From Methanobacteriota archaeon (GTDB lineage: Archaea; Halobacteriota; Methanosarcinia; Methanosarcinales; Methanosarcinaceae), in contig JAEWQJ010000043.1 in NCBI GenBank assembly GCA_023399215.1, positions 1 to 64,000 of the forward strand: DNA of 64,000 bases. The letters are read 5' to 3'. Below the pieces are notes generated by a model. That model worked only from the letters and a program-made list of their open reading frames with translations. It had not been told where the DNA came from and did no database searches. Below, piece by piece: positions 17,339 through 24,557 of this stretch. A program made the position numbers and the translations under genes. Each line of letters starts with the position of its first letter. Position 1 is the stretch's first letter.

Positions 17339-18126
17339 AAGCCAGAAAAGTGGGAAGGCCAGAAAAAACAGGAGCAAATTACATGCACACCGACCAAAAC
17401 CCTTTTTCAAAATATCCGGAGCTCAGCCGGCTGATGGAGATAGGCGAGCCTGTATGTGTAACCTTCGAAACAGAGCACGAAATTGGGCGCAAAGTCGGGA
17501 GTAAAGTCGGGCACGAAGCTGAAAAAAATATTGAGGGAAAAAACGAAGAGATAGTAGTTGGTACAGGAGACGAAAAATTTCCTGAAAAATCCCATTTTCT
17601 TTTTTGCGAACTTGTGCAGAAAGCCCGTATGGGAGAAGCGTTCCTGATTTCGGGGCAAAGCTGCTCTCCGGGAGATTATGTGCTGGGATTTTCTGAAAAG
17701 AACCCGGCAGCATACTACCTGAGTTCCGGAAGATATAAAGACTCACAGGCTGCGGAAAATGCAGCCTTATCACTCCCGAGACTGAAAAAAAAGTTTTGTT
17801 TTATGAGAATCGAGCCTTTGTCCCTGAATAAAGGTCGTTTTGATGTGCTGATTCTTTTCCTGAAACCTGAAAAAGCTATGCGCATTGTTCAGGCAAGTGC
17901 CTACCCGGAAGGAAAAAGGGCAGTAACGGATACAATGGGTGCAGCTTCCATCTGTGGAGACTGTACCGTACTTGCATACAGGAAAGGTATGGGCCTATCT
18001 TTCGGGTGCAAGGGATCAAGAAAACACAGTGGATATGCAGATTTTGAAGTTCCTCTTGGGCTTTCTTTTGAAAAAGCATCTGAAATAGAAGGAATTCTCT
18101 CAAAACTTCCGGAAACGAGGGAGTAA
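17335..18126 (+). CDS. DUF169 family protein coupled to sepS
   Basis: 263 residues if read from the GTG at 17335, which overlaps the sepS stop by 4 bases. An ATG at 17383 (MHTDQNPF) is the alternative and gives 247 residues. The C-terminal two thirds match the DUF169 family (COG2043): GQSCSPGDYVLGF, NPAAYYLSSGRY, the RIEPLSL segment, LKPEKAMRIVQ, MGAASICGDC and LSFGCKGSRKHSGYAD. The family has several conserved Cys (SGQSC, ICGDC, GCKG) and no established function. It is common in methanogens and anaerobes. A variable Lys/Glu/Gly stretch lies near residues 45-70. The tight link to sepS hints at Cys, sulfur or Fe-S chemistry, but this is inference from position only. Confidence 0.8.
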   Translation: MKARKVGRPEKTGANYMHTDQNPFSKYPELSRLMEIGEPVCVTFETEHEIGRKVGSKVGHEAEKNIEGKNEEIVVGTGDEKFPEKSHFLFCELVQKARMGEAFLISGQSCSPGDYVLGFSEKNPAAYYLSSGRYKDSQAAENAALSLPRLKKKFCFMRIEPLSLNKGRFDVLILFLKPEKAMRIVQASAYPEGKRAVTDTMGAASICGDCTVLAYRKGMGLSFGCKGSRKHSGYADFEVPLGLSFEKASEIEGILSKLPETRE

Positions 18127-18217
18127 AAAGTTAATTCAAGAATTCTCTGGTTTCCAGGAGCAAATAAAGAATTATTGAAACTATATTTCTATACCTGATA
18201 GTCCTTCAGAAATCAGG

Positions 18218-18267
18218 AAGAAAATCTCATTCTGGAATTAGTAAGAAAATCTCATTCTGGAATTAGT
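18218..18267. repeat. Perfect 25-bp direct repeat, two copies
   Basis: aagaaaatctcattctggaa plus ttagt occurs twice without a gap. It lies in the 300-base spacer between two convergent genes. Confidence 0.9.
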
Positions 18268-18427
18268 AAGTAACCCATTCTTTTAACTCATTTTTAAACT
18301 CAGTTTTTTTAAAAATCTGCAACCGAAAGCATGTATTTTTTTGTTGAAAAATTTATATGAAACGTATATTCGGCGGGTCGACATAAATTACAGTGAAATA
18401 TCTTTTTCAGAACGGGTGGTGATAAGT

Positions 18428-19453
18428 TTAGTCCAGCGCAGCCGGGATAATACATTCTTTAATCAATTTCCACCTATCAAGAGGATTAATGACGAATTCC
18501 GATGCAATTGCTATGACCAGGTCTTTTTCTGGAACACAACAAATAACATTACCACCGTCTCCCAGTGCTAAATATACAAAAACTCCGTCCTCTTCGCGTA
18601 ACCACCATAGATAACCGTATTTATTGAGGTTCATAGCTGTTGATTCGTCAATCCATGCCCCGGAAATAATCTGATTATTGTACCAAACTCCATGGTTAAG
18701 ATATAGAAAACCGAAACGTGCCATGTCACGGGGAGTCAGCGTAATTCCCCATCCTCCCGTAGAGTTACCGTTTGGGTCTTTAACCCATCCTTTCACGTTT
18801 TTCCCGAATAAATCCTCAAACCCAAACGCTTTCATTTCATGATCCGGAATTTCTTTCATGCCAATGGGTCTAAATAAGCGTTCGTTGGCAAACTCGCGGG
18901 CACTTTTTCCTGTGCTACGAGTAATGATAGTTGAAAGCAGGTGTGCCCCTGCAGTGGAATACTTAAAAGTTCCAATACTTCCCTTTTGGCCCAGCATATC
19001 CAGAATATACTTTACCCAGTCAGGTTGCACACACATCCTGTCCAGCGGTTCGTGCCAATTCTCAAATGGATAGGGAGCCGTCATAGTGAGAAGATGGCGT
19101 ATGGTGATTTCTCGTTTCTGTAAATCAGCAGAATCGGGAATATATTCGGGGAAAAAACTCAGCACCTTCTGGTCTACATTTTCAATATATCTTGTATCTA
19201 TGGCAATACCGACAAGAGCAGATATTATGCTTTTCGTTACAGATGCCACATGGTGTGTATCATCCGGACCATAACCATTAAAGTATCTTTCATAAGCAAT
19301 ATATCCATTTTTCACAACAACAATACCGTTTATATTGCTGTACTCGGATTTTATCATAGGTTCAAGCTCTGAAAGCTTTTCTGAATCCATTCTCAAGGTT
19401 ACCGGGTCTACAGCTTTCCATTTTATAGTTGGCCAGTAGTTTCTTTGCATCAT
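18428..19453 (-). CDS. Class C beta-lactamase-like serine hydrolase
   Basis: 341 residues of the beta-lactamase/transpeptidase-like family. The catalytic SxxK appears as SVTK (near residue 71, ASVTKSIISALVGIAID) and the Tyr motif as YSTAG (near 167). The later GYLWWLREEDGVFVYLALGDGGNVICCVPEKDLVIAIAS segment is the usual C-terminal strand region; HxG/KTG is replaced by LGDGG. No signal peptide is seen, so it is predicted to be cytoplasmic. Family members are often esterases or peptidases; beta-lactam resistance should not be assumed. The gene is most like bacterial proteins and may have been acquired by transfer. It converges on the DUF169 gene and has 740 bases of empty spacer upstream. Confidence 0.88.
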   Translation of the reverse strand: MMQRNYWPTIKWKAVDPVTLRMDSEKLSELEPMIKSEYSNINGIVVVKNGYIAYERYFNGYGPDDTHHVASVTKSIISALVGIAIDTRYIENVDQKVLSFFPEYIPDSADLQKREITIRHLLTMTAPYPFENWHEPLDRMCVQPDWVKYILDMLGQKGSIGTFKYSTAGAHLLSTIITRSTGKSAREFANERLFRPIGMKEIPDHEMKAFGFEDLFGKNVKGWVKDPNGNSTGGWGITLTPRDMARFGFLYLNHGVWYNNQIISGAWIDESTAMNLNKYGYLWWLREEDGVFVYLALGDGGNVICCVPEKDLVIAIASEFVINPLDRWKLIKECIIPAALD

Positions 19454-20196
19454 AGATACTTCCCAAAAGACAGAATATAGTGCTTTTTGTCTTAACTCTC
19501 ATTTAAGCGTTTTAATACATTTTTATCGTTAATAAAGAGATTAATAACCTTATATGTCAAAAATATAGCCAAATAACAGTAATTTATTACATAAAACCTC
19601 TTAAATAGATTTAAATTCTTCAGATTTCACGTTTTTTGGTTAATTTTCTTATTAAACCAATTAAGATCAGGATCTATACCTGTACATTTGACTGGTAGTA
19701 TGAAATCAAAAATACCCAATACTTTCAAAATAATTTCTATTTGGAATTTTTTGTTCAATGTGATAACCAGAGATTTCACAGGTGTTCACCAAAAAAGGAG
19801 TACAATACTCCTAGATAAATTTTACGATTTTAAATTGGATTAAACGGAGTTTTAAATTAAAATTATACGTATTTTTTGAAAAAAGTATTTAATACACAAT
19901 ATTTTGCAGAATAAAGTATTAATTTAATTTTAATTTCGAATCAGAATTTAAGTCCCTGAAACGTTTTTTTATTTTGTTTAGCGAGAGTTGAGAAAAATTA
20001 CAGTTTTTTATAGCCTTTTCAGTTTGTAGAATACTCATAGATCGAGAGAGACTGGAAGGATTGAAATTTGGTTTTAGACACTCAAGATTATAGAGATCTT
20101 CCTAACTATCTTTGACTCTCATGAAGGAGATATACTCATTAACACAATCAATTAACATAGAATAGAGTTCTTCACAATGTTCCGGGAAATTATCCA
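19454..20196. other. AT-rich spacer, little visible
   Basis: No gene. A small perfect hairpin AGGAGTA-CAA-TACTCCT lies at 19796-19812. The rest is AT-rich with no open frame of interest. Confidence 0.5.
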
Positions 20197-20424
20197 TTGT
20201 TCAGGGAAATCACCCATAAGAAGAGGGGTTTGAGCTCTGCCATCATATTAGAAAATAAAAATGGTATAATTTACTTCTTACCAAATGTCATGATAGGCCC
20301 AAATTACTATAATATGTTCCAAAAACGCTATCAAGATAAAATATTTATTTTCAAAAAAATACTGCGAAATGTTGGATCCAGAACCACCAGTGGGATGAGT
20401 TTATATAGAAGTACAAACATGTAA
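20197..20424 (+). pseudogene. Remnant open frame related to the one at 336-700
   Basis: A TTG-started 75-codon frame without ribosome site. Its middle part (NGIIYFLPNVMIGPNYYNMF, then QKRYQDKIF) aligns with a stop-containing minus-strand frame near 540-650, and the DNA matches as well. The upstream frame is closed, so this is a fragment of a longer former gene, and its end runs into the thermosome promoter. The family is not recognised. The two copies lie in opposite orientation, 19.7 kb apart. Confidence 0.45.
20392..20409 (+). promoter_or_regulatory. TATA box of the thermosome gene
   Basis: gatgagtttatatagaag contains a consensus TTTATATA, about 90 bases before the ATG. As a chaperonin gene it is likely heat-inducible, but no specific heat-shock operator could be recognised. 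Confidence 0.65.
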
Positions 20425-20494
20425 AATGCGATTTTAATTGATACGATTTTAATTGCAGAACTATTTCAAACTCATACTAATGGAGGATTAAATC

Positions 20495-22156
20495 ATGGCA
20501 GGACAGCCAATATTCATTTTAAAAGAAGGAAGTAAGCGAACAAGAGGCAGGGATGCCCAGAGTAACAATATCATGGCTGCAAAAGCAGTAGCCGAAGCGG
20601 TCAGGACAACCCTTGGTCCCAAGGGCATGGACAAAATGCTCGTGGACTCCATGGGCGATGTGGTTATTACAAACGACGGGGCAACCATCCTCAAAGAAAT
20701 GGACATAGAACATCCCGCAGCAAAGATGGTAGTAGAAGTATCCAAGACACAGGATGAGGAAGTCGGAGACGGCACTACCAGTGCAGCTGTAGTCGCAGGT
20801 CAGCTCTTAAGTAAAGCTGAGGATTTAATCGAGCAGGAAATTCACCCGACAATTATTGCAGCAGGGTACAGGCTTGCAGCCGAAAAAGCCGTAGAAGTCC
20901 TGAACTCCCTTGCAATGACAGTAGAACTGTCCAACCGTGACCTGCTGATCAGCATTGCTGAAACTGCAATGACTGGAAAGGGTGCTGAGGCCTCCAAAAA
21001 ACTCCTTTCAGAGATTGCCGTAGATGCTGTAGCAAGCGTTGTAGACACAAACGGAAAGAATACTGTTGACAGAGACAACATCAATGTTGTTAAGAAAGTC
21101 GGCGGCAAGGTCGAGGATTCCGAGCTTATCCGGGGCATGATCATTGATAAGGAAAGGATCCACCCCAACATGCCTGAAAAAGTTAAGGACGCAAAAATCA
21201 TTCTTCTCAACAGCGCAATTGAACTGAAGGACACCGAAGTAGATGCGGAAATCTCCATAACCTCTCCTGACCAGCTCCAGTCCTTCCTTGACCAAGAAGA
21301 GCAGATGCTCAAGAAGATCGTCCAGAAGGTTATCAGCAGCGGGGCAAATGTTGTCTTCTGCCAGAAGGGAATTGAAGAGCTTGCCCAGCACTACCTTGCA
21401 AAAGCAGGTATCTTTGCTGTACGCAGAGTTAAGAAGAGCGACATGGAAAAGCTTGCAAGAGCAACAGGCGGCAAACTCATCACCAACATGGATGAAATCA
21501 CTCCTGAAGACCTCGGATACGCAAAACTCGTTGAAGAGAAAAAGGTTGGTGGAGACAGCATGACTTTTGTCACAGGCTGCGACAACCCGAAGGCTGTAAC
21601 AATCCTGCTGCGTGGCGGTACAGAGCATGTTGTTGACAGTATTGACAGTGCTCTTGAAGATGCCCTGCGTGTGGTTGGAGTTGCAATCGAAGATGAGAAG
21701 CTCGTTGCAGGCGGCGGTTCCCCTGAAGTTGAGGTTGCACTCAGGCTCCAGGAATACGCAGCAACCCTCGAAGGCAGAGAACAGCTTGCAGTTAAAGCCT
21801 ATGCTGAAGCCCTTGAGATTATTCCAAGAACTCTTGCAGAAAACGCAGGTCTAGATCCAATCGACATGCTCATGGAGCTGCGTTCACAGCACGAGAAAGG
21901 TGTAAAGACTGCAGGACTCAATGTTTACGAAGGTAAAGTCGTTGACATGTGGGAAAACTTTGTAGTTGAGCCTCTCAGAGTCAAGACCCAGGTTATCAAT
22001 GCAGCTACTGAGTCTGCAGTTATGATTCTCAGGATTGACGATATCATAGCTTCTACCCGTGCAGCAGGCCCTGAAGAAGGCGGAATGCCACCAGGAATGG
22101 GCGGAATGCCACCAGGAATGGGTGGAATGGGCGGAATGCCACCAGGAATGATGTAA
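20495..22156 (+). CDS. Thermosome subunit (group II chaperonin)
   Basis: 553 residues of the archaeal CCT-like chaperonin, an ATP-driven double-ring folding machine in the cytoplasm. Signatures are QSNNIMAAKAVAEAVRTTLG, GPKGMDKMLVD, VVITNDGATIL, the ATP-site DEEVGDGTTS, and later the apical domain and GGG(S)PEVE near 410. The C-terminal tail has the Gly-Met-rich run GGMPPGMGG in three imperfect copies, which in this family points into the cavity. RBS ggaggatt is placed 7 bases before the ATG. Other thermosome subunits are expected elsewhere in the genome, so the alpha/beta/gamma label is left open. Confidence 0.97.
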   Translation: MAGQPIFILKEGSKRTRGRDAQSNNIMAAKAVAEAVRTTLGPKGMDKMLVDSMGDVVITNDGATILKEMDIEHPAAKMVVEVSKTQDEEVGDGTTSAAVVAGQLLSKAEDLIEQEIHPTIIAAGYRLAAEKAVEVLNSLAMTVELSNRDLLISIAETAMTGKGAEASKKLLSEIAVDAVASVVDTNGKNTVDRDNINVVKKVGGKVEDSELIRGMIIDKERIHPNMPEKVKDAKIILLNSAIELKDTEVDAEISITSPDQLQSFLDQEEQMLKKIVQKVISSGANVVFCQKGIEELAQHYLAKAGIFAVRRVKKSDMEKLARATGGKLITNMDEITPEDLGYAKLVEEKKVGGDSMTFVTGCDNPKAVTILLRGGTEHVVDSIDSALEDALRVVGVAIEDEKLVAGGGSPEVEVALRLQEYAATLEGREQLAVKAYAEALEIIPRTLAENAGLDPIDMLMELRSQHEKGVKTAGLNVYEGKVVDMWENFVVEPLRVKTQVINAATESAVMILRIDDIIASTRAAGPEEGGMPPGMGGMPPGMGGMGGMPPGMM

Positions 22157-22190
22157 TCCGGAAAAGAATAAAAACCATTTTGGGATAAAC

Positions 22191-22228
22191 AGGAAGAGGC
22201 ATGGTTTTCAAGCCATGCCTTCCTTTTA
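22191..22228 (+). terminator. Terminator of the thermosome gene
   Basis: AGGAAG-AGGCATGG pairs with CCATGCC-TTCCT around a short loop and is followed by TTTT. The stem has about 11-13 bp. It is 35 bases after the stop codon. Confidence 0.7.
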
Positions 22229-22409
22229 GCCCTTAAAAATTGAAGTCTGAAAACCCCTCTTCCGGCCTCTCACCGGAAATCGATGTGAATCTCCAAGTAA
22301 CTCTCTTTTTTCAGGCTTTTTCAGACTTTTTTAAGGTTATTTAGGCTGTATTCAGGTTTTTCAATTCTGAAACATATCGCTCCTTATCTGACTTTACAGG
22401 ACTTTTTAC

Positions 22410-23531
22410 TCATTTCTTTTCAAGGCAATTAAGAACATCCTCAACTCTGAATTTTGTTTTTATAATTCTCGTCCTGCCTCTTTGGCCCTTGCCGGTAAAG
22501 TCTGCATCTATGTAGTTAAGCACCTGGAGCTTGTTGACAATTCCATAAAAGCGAGTATATCCAAGCTGAGTTAATTCATGGAAGGATTTGTAAAGTTCAC
22601 CTGCCTGGACTTCTCCTCTTTTTGCTATTAGCTCAAGCAGGTGTTTTTCAGGACCTGACAGGAGGCTTATACCCCTGCACAGATGAAGCAGTTTGGACGC
22701 TTCATAAGCTTTTTCCACATCTTCAGAAGAGATTGTGCGGCTTCCCCTACGTTCGGCATTAAAACCGGAACGTTTTAGGAGGTCAATTCCAACCCTGAGA
22801 TCTCCTGTCCTTTCTACATACGATACCACGAGTTCAAGTAACTCTTCAGAAATCACCTTCGGATAAAAGCCGTATTTTACCCGGTCTTTGAGAATATCAA
22901 GAATTTCGGCATTTTCATATCTCGGGAAAGGAATGTCTTCAGGCAGGAATACCGAATTCACCCTGGAATCCAGGCAATAGAGGTCCGAAGCATCATTTAC
23001 GATTCCAATTATCCCTATCTTTGTTCCGGGGTACTGCTCGTGTGCCCTTAAAAGCGAGTACATTACCTCATTGGCATGCCCTTCATAGCAGAGATAATTG
23101 AGGTCATCCAGAGCAACAAGCAGAACTTTCTCCGAAGAAACTAGAAAATTAACTACGGCTTCAAAGATTTTCCTGAAAGCAACTCCTGAGTTGGGAGGAG
23201 AGATTCCAAAAAGCTTCCTGTAAATCCTGGACATTACTGCAAAACGTGTGGAATCAATCTGACAGTTAACTTTGACAGTAACGACACCAGTTGCATGGGC
23301 TTCAACTTCCCCGAATACCTTCATAACTGCACTGGTCTTTCCTGTTCCGGGAGGACCTACAAGCAAACAATTCAAAGGCCGCATACCGCGCAGGGCTGGC
23401 TTGAGCGCAAATCTGAGCCCATTTAATTGTGACTCCCTGTGAGGAAAATATTCAGGGAGATAGTCAGGCTCAAGCACAGACGGGTCCTTAAATAGGGTCT
23501 CATCCCAGAGTAGTATATCATTACCTGTCAA
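22410..23531 (-). CDS. cdc6: Orc1/Cdc6-family replication initiator
   Basis: 373-residue AAA+ ATPase that resembles the archaeal Orc1/Cdc6 proteins which bind origins. Walker A GPPGTGKT is at 59-66. Walker B reads VLLVALDDLNYL (about 136-147), with Asp where most relatives have the Glu of DE; this conservative change could alter ATP hydrolysis. Sensor regions follow (IIGIVNDAS and GDLRVGIDLLKR), and the C-terminal 100 residues form a winged helix (FYGIVNKLQVLNYID). The frame starts with TTG at 23531, with ggag nine bases upstream. It faces a 1 kb AT-rich spacer with direct repeats, the usual setting of an archaeal origin, although I cannot find a clear ORB element. Whether it is the main or the second Cdc6 cannot be told. 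Confidence 0.92.
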   Translation of the reverse strand: MTGNDILLWDETLFKDPSVLEPDYLPEYFPHRESQLNGLRFALKPALRGMRPLNCLLVGPPGTGKTSAVMKVFGEVEAHATGVVTVKVNCQIDSTRFAVMSRIYRKLFGISPPNSGVAFRKIFEAVVNFLVSSEKVLLVALDDLNYLCYEGHANEVMYSLLRAHEQYPGTKIGIIGIVNDASDLYCLDSRVNSVFLPEDIPFPRYENAEILDILKDRVKYGFYPKVISEELLELVVSYVERTGDLRVGIDLLKRSGFNAERRGSRTISSEDVEKAYEASKLLHLCRGISLLSGPEKHLLELIAKRGEVQAGELYKSFHELTQLGYTRFYGIVNKLQVLNYIDADFTGKGQRGRTRIIKTKFRVEDVLNCLEKK

Positions 23532-23572
23532 GAGAAGTTACTCCAGAGGTTATTAATCTGTTATTATTAATA

Positions 23573-23670
23573 ATTGAAAGATCGAATATTGAAACTTCGA
23601 TAATATTGAAAGCTTAGTGATATTGAAAGCTCGAATATTAAAACTTCGATAATATTGAAAGCTCAGTAAT
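23573..23670. repeat. 49-bp imperfect direct repeat, two copies
   Basis: Unit 23573-23621 and unit 23622-23670 share attgaaag, tcgaatatt and aaacttcgataatattgaaa, with a few differences. They directly abut each other, about 45 bases upstream of the cdc6 start. Confidence 0.85.
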
Positions 23671-24469
23671 ATGAAAGTTAGGGGCTGTAAAAGTATTTTT
23701 GTCTGGAGCCTAGATTACCGAGTTACAAAGTCAGAAATAAGGTAGTTCTGCATTCTGAATTAAGTGATTTCTAAACAACCAAACAAGATTTCACATGAAT
23801 AAACTTTACTTAGTAAGAGAGATTCAGATTTAGTATTAATAAACTAAATTCCTGATAAGTCAGATTTTAAGAATATACTAATATTTTTTAAATTTTTAGT
23901 AGATATGTTTTACTACATTTAGCTTTTTTGAATTGTTACTTAACAGAACTATTTTACCCGGAAAAATAATGAGCCAGTAATACGAGCTATTAGTTCGAGC
24001 CAGTAATAAAAATCAGTAGTACGAGCTAAATATACGAGGCAGAAATCTCAAAAAGGCTAATTTCCTGGATATTTTATTTAGTAAATTAGTCATTTTCAGG
24101 AAATAAATATTAAAACGACTTCATAAGAAAATTCAAATATGATTGGTTTGAAAAATAACAATCATTGATAAACTCTAACAGGTAAAAAGAATAACATTAG
24201 ATTTATTTATAAGGATCTGGGCGGTAATTACATAAAAACAATTAAGAGGAATAATTTAGAAAAAATAACTCTATCGAAATCCTGTGTTTATAGCTTTTAA
24301 ACTAATTTAACTGTAGTTTCAAACATACATCTATACATTTAACTTAATTATAATTTTTTTAATTACAGGAGATAATGATGGGCTGGAAAGAGCGAAATTC
24401 ATAATCTTTATTTATAAGATCGTCCGCTTAACCACACCCCATCTGAGGGTTTTCTTTCAAGCTTTTTTG

Positions 24470-24528
24470 AAAAGGCTTGCGAACAAACCATTTCACAAAA
24501 AGGCTTGCAGATAAGCCATTTCACAAAA
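24470..24528. repeat. 29-bp direct repeat before the CYTH/CHAD gene
   Basis: aaaaggcttgc..a.a..ccatttcacaa occurs twice in a row. It lies in the untranslated leader just before the ribosome site and makes the frame look longer at its 5' end. Confidence 0.75.
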
Positions 24529-24557
24529 AGTTGGGGACTTGGGTGGGAGAAAAAAGT

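Larger units (their letters stand above)
23532..24557. other. AT-rich spacer next to cdc6, possible replication origin
   Basis: No gene for about 1 kb. It holds a pair of 49-bp direct repeats near cdc6, long AT runs, and weaker repeats such as agccagtaat/gagctat near 23970-24030. A TATA-like ctttatttataag at about 24408 and a 29-bp direct repeat precede the next gene. The setting suits an origin, but no ORB-type inverted elements were recognised. Confidence 0.4.

Noticed and set aside
18428..19453. Antibiotic resistance by beta-lactamase
   Set aside because: The fold is shared with many esterases and peptidases. No signal peptide is present, and archaea lack murein as the drug target.
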